NCBI RefSeq assembly: GCF_932526225.1
Contig: NC_064034.1
Location: 18,096,717 to 18,160,716 of the forward strand
From: Nematostella vectensis
Lineage: Eukaryota; Cnidaria; Anthozoa; Actiniaria; Edwardsiidae
Reading direction: 5' to 3'
Length of the DNA stretch: 64,000 nucleotides
Part shown: piece after piece, positions 1 through 13,400 of the stretch
How the letters are laid out: every line of letters begins with the position of its first letter
Numbering within the stretch: position 1 is the stretch's first letter
The notes under the pieces: generated by a model
The model's input: the letters and a program-made list of their open reading frames with translations, nothing else
The model's database searches: none
What the model was told of the DNA's origin: nothing
Position numbers and translations under genes: made by a program

Positions 1-300
1 TTTTCAAGCGAATTTAGTCAATGCCAACGTTGTTTCCGGAATTCAGCAATGACTGCAACTGTCTTTTCGGATATAACCAACCATCATTCTAAAATAGTAT
101 GCTGTTCAACATTTAAAGTGTGACGCTAGCTATCTACACAAAGGTCGAATAAAGTTTTTTGAGGAATTCAAGTACAACGAGTCAAGTCATGAATACAGTG
201 TATATAATGACAGCTTACTATGCGTGAATCAAGGCATTTGTTGTTCAGTCACAAAAATGAAACTGTTATGACGTTTCCACCATATTCTGGTTAACTCTAA

Positions 301-1434
301 AGGCGGGTTCTCGCTAGGATGTAAGTCATAGGGCAACACATGTTATTTTCCAATTCTCACTTGTGTTTGACTGATTCTCACTTGTGTTGCGCTTGTGTTT
401 GACATATTCTCACTTGTGTTGCACTTGTGTTTGACTGATTCTCACTTGTGTTGCGCTTGTGTTTGACTGATTCTCACTTGTGTTGCGCTTGTGTTTGACT
501 GATTCTCACTTGTGTTTGACTGATTCTCACTTGTGTTTGACTGATTCTCACTTGTGTTTGACTGATTCTCACTTGTGTTTGACTGATTCTCACTTGTGTT
601 TGACTGATTCTCACTTGTGTTTGACTGATTCTCACTTGTGTTTGACTGATTCTCACTTGTGTTGCACTTGTGTTTGACTGATTCTCACTTGTGTTTGACT
701 GATTCTCACTTGTGTTTGACTGATTCTCACTTGTGTTTGACTGATTCTCACTTGTGTTTGACTGATTCTCACTTGTGTTTGACTGATTCTCACTTGTGTT
801 TGACTGAGTCTCACTTGTGTTTGACTGATTCTCACTTGTGTTTGACTGATTCTCACTTGTGTTGCACTTGTGTTTGACTGATTCTCACTTGTGTTGCGCT
901 TGTGTTTGACTGATTCTCACTTGTGTTGCACTTGTGTTTGACTGATTCTCACTTGTGTTTGACTGATTCTCACTTGTGTTTGACTGATTCTCACTTGTGT
1001 TTGACTGATTCTCACTAGTGTTTGACTGATTCTCACTTGTGTTTGACTGATTCTCACTTGTGTTTGACTGATTCTCACTTGTGTTTGACTGATTGTCACT
1101 TGTGTCTGACTGATTCTCACTTGTGTTTGACTGATTCTCACTTGTGTTTGACTGATTCTCACTTGTGTTTGACTGATTCTCACTTGTGTTTGACTGATTC
1201 TCACTTGTGTTTGACTGATTCTCACTTGTGTTTGACTGATTCTCACTTCTGTTTGACTGATTCTCACTTGTGTTTGACTGATTCTCACTTGTGTTTGACT
1301 GATTCTCACTTGTGTTTGACTGATTCTCACTTCTGTTTGACTGATTCTCACTTGTGTTTGACTGATTGTCACTTGTGTTTGACTGATTCTCACTTGTGTT
1401 GTGCTTGCTCTTGCATCATAGCGAGAACCCGCCT
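301..1434. mobile_element. PIF/Harbinger-like MITE with a minisatellite core
   Basis: The two ends are inverted repeats. The left end reads AGGCGGGTTCTCGCTA from 301, and the right end is its exact reverse complement ending at 1434. Weaker similarity continues inward to about 45 bp. The element is bracketed by the trinucleotide TAA at 298-300 and 1435-1437, the TWA target duplication expected of PIF/Harbinger elements. No transposase is present; the interior is almost entirely the 21-bp tandem repeat annotated separately. The boundaries are seen directly. The superfamily is inferred from target-site size and sequence and could be wrong. It lies in the PI4KA intron upstream of the first exon visible here. 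Confidence 0.75.
353..1405. repeat. 21-bp minisatellite inside the MITE
   Basis: About 48 near-identical copies of a 21-bp unit are present, core CTTGTGTTTGACTGATTCT. Some copies carry a short GTTGCGCTTGTG variant. Because 21 is a multiple of three and the unit lacks stops in some frames, long ORFs appear on both strands (period SHLCLTD on plus). They are a by-product of periodicity and there is no sign of a gene. Confidence 0.95.
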
Positions 1435-1612
1435 TAAATAGTACATCTTGCACATCTTAATGGCTGACTTCCTAAAATTTTGAATGTGGTAGAGAAGTGT
1501 GCATCTGTCTTAATAAACGCCTCAGGCAGTAAAATCAAAGTATGTTATAGTAATTGTGTCATGATTCTTATTTTTATTACATTAAATTAACAGTACATTT
1601 TACACAACCTAG

Positions 1613-2100
1613 GTAAAGAAGATGTCGAGGCTCTGCCCAGGCCGTCCATCGTCGCCATCAGAATCATTTGTCTTGGACCAAAGAGGACAGGAAGCCATAT
1701 TAGCCTTGGGTTACTATGAGCTTCAGTCTGGTTTGGAGTACAAGGCTAAGATAATGCCATATCTAATTGATGTTCTCAATGGACTTCCGAAAGCTAAATG
1801 GATTGAGTCACAGCTACCAATAGTGAAGACCCCAGTTGCGGGGGAATTTGCTCTCAAGTTTGTGAGTCTGATGAGTTGTTTGGCAGAGAAAGACAAATCT
1901 TCAGCTGTCAAAATCACAGCAGCACAGTGTAGCGTGTTTGAAGTGCTCGTGGGGCAATGTTGTGCCTTCAAAAATACAAAAGATGTAAAATCTAAAGGTA
2001 AGTTATCCTAATAATATAGAATATGGTGTCCATTAGTTGCAACAGATCAGGGGAATGATATGTGGGGATAATATACTGTATGTATATTAATATGATCCAT

Positions 2101-2132
<32 letters not shown>

Positions 2133-5100
2133 ACAGTATCTTCTTTTTAAACTTGATATTGATTAGAGAAAATAATACTCAACAATCAAAATATGGAATA
2201 ACATGGAAGAAATATTCTAGTGTCATGCATATTCTGACTTTTAGTATATCATTGTGTACTTAGGCCCTTACCCATGATTTTTCTTGGGGGGGGGGGGGGG
2301 GTGAAATCCGAAAAGTGGACCTAACTTTTCTCCAGGGAGAAGGGCTTTCTGATAAATATCTGACCACCCCCTAAAAAGCAGTTTTTTTATTCCATTGCAG
2401 TGTCTCCATGGTTTATTATTCCAGTTTTAGATACAAGAATTTTATATACCAGAGTATTCTAGAATGCCTTTTATTATCCAATTCTTGTAAGCTTTATAGT
2501 TGTCTACAAAAAGTATGTCTATTAACCAAAAGTAGACTTTCTGCCATTGTGGGTACAGGCCTAAAACTAACAACGTTGTTGTTCCAATGCAGAAAACCTC
2601 TGCAAGTACACACTTCCTTTACTCATCGGTCTGTCTCAAGCACTGGGAGTCTCCAAGATCTGCAAAGGCAATGAAGTACTCATTTCACAAGTCCTTAATC
2701 TGCAATTCTCTCCTTCCAAGCCAGGCTCCAGACCCATGCTACCACGGCCCTTGGTGAGGAGGCCCTTGCAGGGTCAGACAGAAGGCTCTTGCACTGCACC
2801 TTTAACAACTAATCAACTAGAATCTCTGGTTGCACAGGTGAGTCCCTTCTATTGAAGTTGCAGCAGCAGCAGCAGTAAAAAAAAGAAGAAGTCTGGGATG
2901 ACCCTTTAGTTTACAGTCAACAGTATGATTGAGAAACTTTGCAGTGATTTTAAAATATTTTAGCATTCCAGAACCTCAGATTTATCCAAATTGGGTCCTT
3001 AGTTAATTTAATTCAAAAGACCTTTATTATTATTATTTTTTTATTTCCACCCACTGTATTCTAATTGATCCTCTTTCAATTAATATATGTCTTTGAGGAA
3101 TTGTGACTTAATCATTTTCAGATAGAGAAATTTCTAAATGCAGAGCTTCTCCAAAAGCTGGACACCTTACTGGAGGAATGTGTTAAGGTAGAACAAAGGC
3201 ATAGTATTAGAGGCACCGTGTCTGATATATAATCAAATCTATAGGCTAGGGTAGAGAGTGTGGATATGGCCACTTACTCAGCCTTGCTTTTCATTATAAG
3301 ATTATGGTGTTTTACCTTTCAGATTCAAAATGACAACAGAGCATTAACTTTTCATTTAAAAAAGGAGCAGCTTTAATTATATTTCATCAGAAAGTTCAAT
3401 ACATCCTGTATCATGTAGAGATCGAATAAGGTTCATGACTGATGTATGTTGTATTTTAGAATAAATCCACTCACATACATCACGAATCTCGCAATTTGAT
3501 TGGCTCCCGTACTCACTATCTATTAAGCAGGGCTTCTGGAATTACACGCTTGTGCGGAAGCGCGTAATTTGGCTTTTTCCGCGTAATCTGCATAATCCAC
3601 AAATTTCCGCGTAATCCCGCAGAATTTGGCTAAATTTTGAAAGACAAAACATTAAATTGCACAGCTGATGTGTTATTTTAGGGTTCTTACCTCTATTTCT
3701 CGTAAAATAAAAGAGAGATATCCTTCGTAAGAGTGCGATATTTTGAACTGAATTTTGAAAACAAATAAAATTACTAGGCGTTCTTTGCTAAACCACAAAG
3801 GCCTAGGACTAATAATAAAATACCTTTTTTAATTGGCTGGTGGCTAGGAGCCAATGAAAACTGGCCTAAGATATTTTCACCCAAAAAATAACCTTTTCAA
3901 GTTATTTCATGCTTTCCTTTGGTACAAAATGTAGTTTGGGCGTAACAGTTGATATTCCGTATAATTTAGCGTGTAATCCAGTAAAGAATCCTGCAAAATT
4001 TTGATTTTTAAAGAAAAATGTATGGCAAAATCCCGCGTCATTTAGCCCGTAATGATTGATTTTCCGTGTAATTTAGTGCGTAATTTAGCAAATAATCCAG
4101 CGTAATTTTGAGTTTTTTTCTGCGTATTTGCAGAAGCCCCGATTAAGCCATAGATAGTGAGTAGCGAAAAAGCAGGCGAAAGAGACGAAAAACCTTGATT
4201 CAAATTCGAGAAATTTGGTTCACAATCTTTTCTAGTAAATGCATTTTCCATCCTTACAAAAGGACACTAAAAATAGCAATGACTGCAAGGTTTTGCAGCT
4301 AAAGTTTTCAATTTTCATTTATCTGCATGAGGCCGCGAAAGCACTAGAAAACACACCATTTCAAACGAGCGAGCGCTGTTTTGATTTTTTTTATACTTTT
4401 TTCGTTGTGTTATATTATTTATTAATGAGAATTATTAAATTCGTCATTTATTTGAAGGTAGTACGTCAGTGGATTTATACTAAAACAATTAGACTACTTG
4501 TTCTCGTTTTCTGTGAGTCAAATAGTCAAGGCTACACACCTCGTTGACTATCTATTGACTCATAGAAAACAAGAACAAGTAGTCTAATTGTTAAATAGCA
4601 ATACTCTTCTTTTTGGTATTAATTGTGGATAATGTTGGTTGTACATCAGTCAGGGATCTTTCACATGCCCAGAATAACACTGGAGTATGATATAAGATAC
4701 AGTACTGGGGTCAGTGGGCTAAGCCAGAGCTTGAAAACATACGTAACTCTTAGTACAACTTATAGAAATTCTTACTAGCTTTCCCTTACAGAGCTATAAT
4801 ACAGTAATCAATTGTAATGAATGATCTCATTATTTATTTCCCCTTTAGACAAGTGTCATCCCATCAAACTTTCCTCTGCATTCCTTGAGTGAGGTGCTCA
4901 CACTGTCTATGGTCACTTTGCTAAGAGATCTGTACCAAACTACTCCAGGTGTGGTATCACTGGAATTACTTTTTGAACACAGGGAAATATATTAACACAG
5001 GTTTCAAGTTATTATGTTTTTGCAACTCTGATATATGTCTGGCAAATTTTTCAAAAGCAACAAACAAAATAAAAATTAAAGGTTGCTAAATGCCCTGTTG

Positions 5101-7420
5101 TGTAACCCTTACCTATAATGAATGAATGAATGAATAAGTGAATGAATGAATGAATGAATGAATGAATGAATGAATAAGACATTGTGAGAAGCATTTTTGA
5201 AATTTTAGAAAAGTTTTGAGAGGCTTTAAGAATCCCATTTTCCCCAACTACCAAAAAGGTTCAGATGACCAATAAAGAAATGGGATTTACCGACAATGCC
5301 TGCACATCAAACACATATTTGTTGCCACTCTTGTTTTGTTGTCAGGTGTTTCCCCAAAGCACATTAGTCGAGGTCAGGAACTAGGCAAAGCCATTTTCAT
5401 GGCAGAGAGATCAGATATGCAGAAGAAGAAAGACTACAGAACACAGACACTCAAATGGAAACTTCAAACTGTGTCTGCAAGCATTGATCTGATGGTCTGG
5501 ACAGCCCAGGATGAGCAAGGTACGTAATCTTTACACCTCACACATCTTTCAACTATTTCAAAGGGGAGGGGATTATCAGTTTGTTGAAACACATCAATAT
5601 TTAGAAGCCATCCTGATCAATCATATTTCCTTTGGACATGTGGTTTTGGTCTCGTTTTCACCTAGATTTCCAAGCATGAATGCTTAACAACAAAGCTAGA
5701 GTCAAAAGGAGCAATTTGAAGTACATACTGAGTTCCATTACATTCCTTCATATCCAAAGTGTTCACTTCAGCAAGCAGTACCTTTAAAACCGGGCAATAA
5801 ATGGAGATGCATTATCAATTTTAAAGCTCTTTTGTTTCAGATGCTGAGACTTTGTGCCAAAACATCTCTGAGTTCCTGTGCTCTACCATGGCTACATCAC
5901 TAGTCCAGACTGACATTAGCATCTTTACCTGCTGCCTGGAAGGGCTGGGAACCCTGTGTGAGAAGTTCCCATCCATGGCCAGGTGATAGACACACGCCAC
6001 TAGCAAGGAGGGGTGAGGGTAGGGGGGACTCAAATGACCCAATTACCTCTCAATGATCTATTTAAATTAAAGATTGTCTTCATAAGGGCCTAATAATTAA
6101 TAAAGACACTTGTGAAATTAATAATGATGATTGTATTCAAGAGGATAGTGAAATAATCTGAAATTGGCTGCAACATAACTAAAAATGACATTAAATTACA
6201 TGTGTAATAGCTTTTTCTTAAAAAAGTGTTCATTATTCTATCTAATGATGAGGTGTTGTTCTATAGCCTGGTGTTATCTAGTTTCCGTGTGTTCTTACTC
6301 AACCCGGCACCTGTTGTCTCTAAGTGCTGTGTGTCTGAAAAGAAGCCAGGATCCGGCATCATCATGACCCTGTCTAGTGCCGAGTCCAACAGCACACCAC
6401 AAGTCACCGTTGGACATGCTCCTGCCAAACCCAACTTAACCAACACTTTGTGCCAGGAACTGAGGAAAGAAGCTCTAGAAAATATATGCAGGTTTGAGTC
6501 CTATTTCTTTTTTAATTTGCTTTATTAATTGAAGTTCTTTCGAGAATCAATGTGTCTTTTGCTTAACCTTTGATACCTACGGTATGAAGCAGTGTGGGTC
6601 AATGACACATGGACTCCCTGAGTTCAACGTTATTTGAAATAGGTGATACTGGTACATATGTGAAGTTTTTTGCCTTTATTGCTTTTCCCACTAAAAGCAT
6701 AATTTAATGTATTTTAAAGCCGCATTGTCACCAGTTTACTTCTGGTAGATTACGTAAAAATCTCTGATGATTTTTGTCGGAAAACACGAATAATGTTTCA
6801 AAGTATTGAAAGCAGTGTGTTTATTGGAAGTTTTTTTGAGGATGTGGTTGATAATTTAGAGCGGATGGCCTGTTAAATATCTCGGATTCTAATAGATTAT
6901 TTTGTTTTTTAACGGTTGAGGTTTCCGTCGGACCTCTGGAAGAAAACTGGTGACAATGGGGCTTTATTCTGCTTTTTGATTATGCTTTTTTATTTTAGAT
7001 AGTTCTTACCTTTAGGTTTGGGTTACTTATTATAACAGCCTTCCTGTTTTTCATTGCCTAAAAACCTTCCCACTTAAGTTAAATTTTTTACTTGTTGTTT
7101 AAATAATCTGTTTAAAACAATCTGATCTGAATTGCAGGTCATTGAAAGCTGGTCTCATCAATGATGAGAATTGTGTCCAGGCTTTCCTGTCCTCTGTGTC
7201 CAACAAATTGTACACAATTGACACAAAAGATGAAGAGACAGCATCACTGATGTCCACCAATGCTATCCTGACTCTCGGCCATGTTGCCTTTATGATGCAT
7301 GAAGTGCCTGACACAGTCGAGTCAGTTCTAACCATCATGCAACACAGGTTTTGCCACCCACCTTCATCCCTGGACCCTCTCATCGTAGAGCAGCTAGGAT
7401 ATCTCATATTGGTGGGCTCG
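1613..7420 (+). CDS. PI4KA: PI4KA exons 1-8 (N-terminal helical solenoid)
   Basis: Exons: 1613-1997, 2593-2837, 3122-3187, 4849-4948, 5346-5519, 5841-5982, 6267-6491, 7138-7420. Diagnostic strings include [17 protein letters not shown]-type sequence in exon 1, [19 protein letters not shown] in exon 2, [15 protein letters not shown] across exons 5-6 and LGTLCEKFP in exon 6. This is the N-terminal alpha-solenoid that docks the TTC7-FAM126 partners in the known complex. Exon 7 could start at 6267 or 6282, both in frame; 6267 fits the family spacing better. Exon 8 ends at the first of about 200 near-identical donor sites, so its real 3' end is uncertain: every downstream donor of a 42-bp unit would add 14 in-frame residues. 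Confidence 0.93.
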
Positions 7421-10400
7421 GTAAGCATAGAGCAGCTAGGATATCTCATATTGGTGGGCTCGGTAAGCATAGAGCAGCTAGGATATCTCATATTGGTGGT
7501 CTCGGTAAGCAAAGAGCAGCTAGGATATCTCATATTGGTGGTCTCGGTAAGCATAGAGCAGCTAGGATATCTCATATTGGTGGGCTCGGTAAGCATAGAG
7601 CAGCTAGGATATCTCATATTGGTGGGCTCGGTAAGCATAGAGCAGCTAGGATATCTCATATTGGTGGGCTCGGTAAGCATAGAGCAGCTAGGATATCTCA
7701 TATTGGTGGGCTCGGTAAGCATAGAGCAGCTAGGATATCTCATATTGGTGGGCTCGGTAAGCATAGAGCAGCTAGGATATCTCATATTGGTGGGCTCAGG
7801 AAGCATAGAGCAGCTAGGATATCTCATATTGGTGGGCTCGGTAAGCATAGAGCAGCTAGGATATCTCGTATTGGTGGGCTCGGTAATCATAGAGCAGCTA
7901 GGGTATCTCATATTGGTGGGCTCGGTGAGCATAGAGCAGCTAGGATATCTCATATTGGTAGGCTCGGTAAGCATAGAGCAGCTAGGGTATCTCATATTGG
8001 TGGGCTCAGGAAGCATAGAGCAGCTAGGATATCTCATATTGGTGGGCTCGGTAAGCATAGAGCAGCTAGGGTATCTCATATTGGTGGGCTCGGTAAGCAT
8101 AGAGCAGCTAGGGTATCTCATATTGGTGGGCTCGGTGAGCATAGAGCAGCTAGGATATCTCATATTGGTGGGCTCGGTAAGCAAAGAGCAGCTAGGATAT
8201 CTCATATTGGTGGGCTCGGTAAGCATAGAGCAGCTAGGGTATCTCATATTGGTGGGCTCGGTGAGCATAGAGCAGCTAGGATATCTCATATTGGTAGGCT
8301 CGGTAAGCATAGAGCAGCTAGGATATCTCATATTGGTGGGCTCAGGAAGCATAGAGCAGCTAGGATATCTCATATTGGTGGTCTCGGTAAGCATAGAGCA
8401 GCTAGGATATCTCATATTGGTGGGCTCGGTAAGGATAGAGCAGCTAGGATATCTCATATTGGTGGGCTCGGTAAGCATAGAGCAGCTAGGATATCTCATA
8501 TTGGTGGTCTCGGTAAGCATAGAGCAGCTAGGATATCTCATATTGGTGGGCTCGGTAAGGATAGAGCAGCTAGGATATCTCATATTGGTCGGCTCGGTAA
8601 GCATAGAGCAGCTAGGATATCTCATATTGGTGGGCTCGGTAAGCATAGAGCAGCTAGGATATCTCATATTGGTGGGCTCAGTTAGCATAGAGCAGCTAGG
8701 ATATCTCATATTGGTGGGCTCGGTTAGGATAGAGCAGCTAGGATATCTCATATTGGTGGGCTCGGTAAGGATAGAGCAGCTAGGATATCTCATATTGGTG
8801 GGCTCGGTAAGCATAGAGCAGCTAGGATATCTCATATTGGTGGTCTCGGTAAGCAAAGAGCAGCTAGGATATCTCATATTGGTGGGCTCGGTAAGGATAG
8901 AGCAGCTAGGATATCTCATATTGGTGGGCTCGGTAGCATAGAGCAGCTAGGATATCTCATATTGGTGGGCTGGGTAAGCATAGAGCAGCTAGGATATCTC
9001 ATATTGGTGGTCTCGGTAAGCAAAGAGCAGCTAGGATATATCATATTGGTGGTCTCGGTAAGCAAAGAGCAGCTAGGATATATCATATTGGTGGGCTCGG
9101 TAAGCATAGAGCAGCTAGGATATCTCATATTGGTGGGCTCGGTAGCATAGAGCAGCTAGGATATCTCATATTGGTGGTCTCGGTAAGCAAAGAGCAGCTA
9201 GGGTATCTCATATTGGTGGGCTCGGTGAGCATAGAGCAGCTAGGATATCTCATATTGGTGGGCTCGGTAAGCATAGAGCAGCTAGGATATCTCATATTGG
9301 TGGGCTCGGTTAGCATAGAGCAGCTAGGATATCTCATATTGGTGGGCTCGGTAGCATAGAGCAGCTAGGATATCTCATATTGGTGGGCTCGGTAAGCATA
9401 GAGCAGCTAGGATATCTCATATTGGTGGTCTCGGTAAGCAAAGAGCAGCTAGGATATCTCATATTGGTGGTCTCGGTAAGCAAAGAGCAGCTAGGATATA
9501 TCATATTGGTGGGCTCGGTAAGCATAGAGCAGCTAGGATATCTCATATTGGTGGGCTCGGTAAGCATAGAGCAGCTAGGATATATCATATTGGTGGGCTC
9601 GGTAAGCATAGAGCAGCTAGGATATCTTGTATTGGTGGGCTCGGTAAGCATAGAGCAGCTAGGATATCTCATATTGGTGGGCTCGGTAAGCATAGAGCAG
9701 CTAGGATATCTCATATTGGTGGGCTCGGTAAGCATAGAGCAGCTAGGATATCTCATATTGGTGGGCTCGGTTAGCATAGAGCAGCTAGGATATCTCATAT
9801 TGGTGGGCTCGGTAAGCATAGAGCAGCTAGGATATCTCATATTGGTGGTCTCGGTAAGCATAGAGCAGCTAGGATATCTCATATTGGTGGGCTCGGTAAG
9901 GATAGAGCAGCTAGGATATCTCATATTGGTGGGCTCGGTAAGCATAGAGCAGCTAGGATATCTCATATTGGTGGTCTCGGTAAGCATAGAGCAGCTAGGA
10001 TATCTCATATTGGTGGGCTCGGTAAGGATAGAGCAGCTAGGATATCTCATATTGGTCGGCTCGGTAAGCATAGAGCAGCTAGGATATCTCATATTGGTGG
10101 GCTCGGTAAGCAAAGAGCAGCTAGGATATCTCATATTGGTGGGCTCGGTAGCATAGAGCAGCTAGAATATCTCATATTGGTGGGCTCGGTAAGGATAGAG
10201 CAGCTAGGATATCTCATATTGGTGGGCTCGGTAAGGATAGAGCAGCTAGGATATCTCATATTGGTGGGCTCGGTAAGGATAGAGCAGCTAGGATATCTCA
10301 TATTGGTGGGCTCGGTAAGCATAGAGCAGCTAGGATATCTCATATTGGTGGGCTGGGTAAGCATAGAGCAGCTAGGGTATCTCATATTGGTGGGCTCGGT

Positions 10401-13400
10401 AGCATAGAGCAGCTAGAATATCTCATATTGGTGGGCTCGGTAAGCAAAGAGCAGCTAGGATATCTCATATTGGTGGTCTCGGTAGCATAGAGCAGCTAGA
10501 ATATCTCATATTGGTGGGCTCGGTAAGCATAGAGCAGCTAGGATATCTCATATTGGTGGGCTCGGTAAGCAAAGAGCAGCTAGAATATCTCATATTGGTG
10601 GGCTCGGTAAGCATAGAGCAGCTAGGATATCTCATATTGGTGGGCTCGGTAAGCAAAGAGCAGCTAGAATATCTCATATTGGTGGGCTCGGTAGCATAGA
10701 GCAGCTAGGATATCTCATATTGGTGGGCTCGGTAAGCATAGAGCAGCTAGGATATCTCATATTGGTGGTCTCGGTAAGCATAGAGCAGCTAGGATATCTC
10801 ATATTGGTGGGCTCGGTAGCATAGAGCAGCTAGAATATCTCATATTGGTGGGCTCGGTAAGCATAGAGCAGCTAGGATATCTCATATTGGTGGGCTCGGT
10901 AAGCAAAGAGCAGCTAGAATATCTCATATTGGTGGGCTCGGTAGCATAGAGCAGCTAGGATATCTCATATTGGTGGGCTCGGTAAGCATAGAGCAGCTAG
11001 GATAACTCATATTGGTGGTCTCGGTAAGCATAGAGCAGCTAGGATATCTCATATTGGTGGGCTCGGTAAGCAAAGAGCAGCTAGGATATCTCATATTGGT
11101 GGGCTCGGTAGCATAGAGCAGCTAGAATATCTCATATTGGTGGGCTCGGTAAGGATAGAGCAGCTAGGATATCTCATATTGGTGGGCTCGGTAAGGATAG
11201 AGCAGCTAGGATATCTCATATTGGTGGGCTCAGTTAGCATAGAGCAGCTAGGATATCTCATATTGGTGGGCTCGGTAAGCATAGAGCAGCTAGGATATCT
11301 CGTATTGGTGGGCTCGGTAATCATAGAGCAGCTAGGGTATCTCATATTGGTGGGCTCGGTGAGCATAGAGCAGCTAGGATATCTCATATTGGTAGGCTCG
11401 GTAAGCATAGAGCAGCTAGGGTATCTCATATTGGTGGGCTCAGGAAGCATAGAGCAGCTAGGATATCTCATATTGGTGGGCTCGGTAAGCATAGAGCAGC
11501 TAGGGTATCTCATATTGGTGGGCTCGGTAAGCATAGAGCAGCTAGGGTATCTCATATTGGTGGGCTCGGTAAGCATAGAGCAGCTAGGATATCTCATATT
11601 GGTGGGCTCGGTAAGCAAAGAGCAGCTAGGATATCTCATATTGGTGGGCTCGGTAAGCATAGAGCAGCTAGGGTATCTCATATTGGTGGGCTGGGTAAGC
11701 AAAGAGCAGCTAGGATATCTCATATTGGTGGGCTCGGTAAGCATAGAGCATCTAGGATATCTCATATTGGTGGGCTCGGTAAGCATAGAGCAGCTAGGAT
11801 ATCTGATATTGGTGGTCTCGGTAAGGATAGAGCAGCTAGGATATCTCATATTGGTCGGCTCGGTAAGCATAGAGCAGCTAGGGTATCTCATATTGGTGGG
11901 CTCGGTGAGCATAGAGCAGCTAGGATATCTCATATTGGTAGGCTCGGTAAGCATAGAGCAGCTAGGGTATCTCATATTGGTGGGCTCAGGAAGCATAGAG
12001 CAGCTAGGATATCTCATATTGGTGGTCTCGGTAAGCATAGAGCAGCTAGGATATCTCATATTGGTGGGCTCGGTAAGGATAGAGCAGCTAGGATATCTCA
12101 TATTGGTCGGCTCGGTAAGCATAGAGCAGCTAGGATATCTCATATTGGTGGGCTCGGTAAGCAAAGAGCAGCTAGGATATCTCATATTGGTGGGCTCGGT
12201 AAGCATAGAGCAGCTAGGATATCTCATATTGGTGGGCTCAGTTAGCATAGAGCAGCTAGGATATCTCATATTGGTGGGCTCGGTAAGGATAGAGCAGCTA
12301 GGATATCTCATATTGGTGGGCTCGGTAAGGATAGAGCAGCTAGGATATCTCATATTGGTGGGCTCGGTAAGCATAGAGCAGCTAGGGTATCTCATATTGG
12401 TGGTCTCGGTAAGCAAAGAGCAGCTAGGATATCTCATATTGGTGGGCTCGGTAAGGATAGAGCAGCTAGGATATCTCATATTGGTGGGCTCGGTAAGCAT
12501 AGAGCAGCTAGGATATATCATATTGGTGGGCTCGGTAAGCATAGAGCAGCTAGGATATCTCATATTGGTGGTCTCGGTAATCATAGAGCAGCTAGGATAT
12601 CTCATATTGGTGGGCTCGGTAAGCAAAGAGCAGCTAGGATATCTCATATTGGTGGGCTCGGTAGCATAGAGCAGCTAGAATATCTCATATTGGTGGGCTC
12701 GGTAAGGATAGAGCAGCTAGGATATCTCATATTGGTGGGCTCGGTAAGGATAGAGCAGCTAGGATATCTCATATTGGTGGGCTCAGGAAGCATAGAGCAG
12801 CTAGGATATCTCATATTGGTGGGCTCGGTAAGCATAGAGCAGCTAGGATATCTCGTATTGGTGGGCTCGGTAAGGATAGAGCAGCTAGGGTATCTCATAT
12901 TGGTGGGCTCGGTAGCATAGAGCAGCTAGAATATCTCATATTGGTGGGCTCGGTAAGCAAAGAGCAGCTAGGATATCTCATATTGGTGGTCTCGGTAAGC
13001 ATAGAGCAGCTAGGATATCTCATATTGGTGGGCTCGGTAAGCATAGAGCAGCTAGGATATCTCATATTGGTGGGCTCGGTAGCATAGAGCAGCTAGAATA
13101 TCTCATATTTTTGGGCTCGGTAAGCATAGAGCAGCTAGGATATCTCATATTGGTGGGCTCGGTAAGCAAAGAGCAGCTAGAATATCTCATATTGGTGGGC
13201 TCGGTAGCATAGAGCAGCTAGGATATCTCATATTGGTGGGCTCGGTAAGCATAGAGCAGCTAGGATATCTCATATTGGTGGTCTCGGTAAGCATAGAGCA
13301 GCTAGGATATCTCATATTGGTGGGCTCGGTAGCATAGAGCAGCTAGAATATCTCATATTGGTGGGCTCGGTAAGCATAGAGCAGCTAGGATATCTCATAT

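Noticed and set aside
353-1453. Open frames with SHLCLTD / RISQTQV periods
   Set aside because: Minisatellite inside a MITE; open in opposite strands simultaneously, with no start context or homology.
1622-1624. This ATG as the PI4KA start codon
   Set aside because: The three codons before it, following a good acceptor at 1611-1612, also match the family, and animal PI4KA has additional N-terminal residues, so it is an internal Met.
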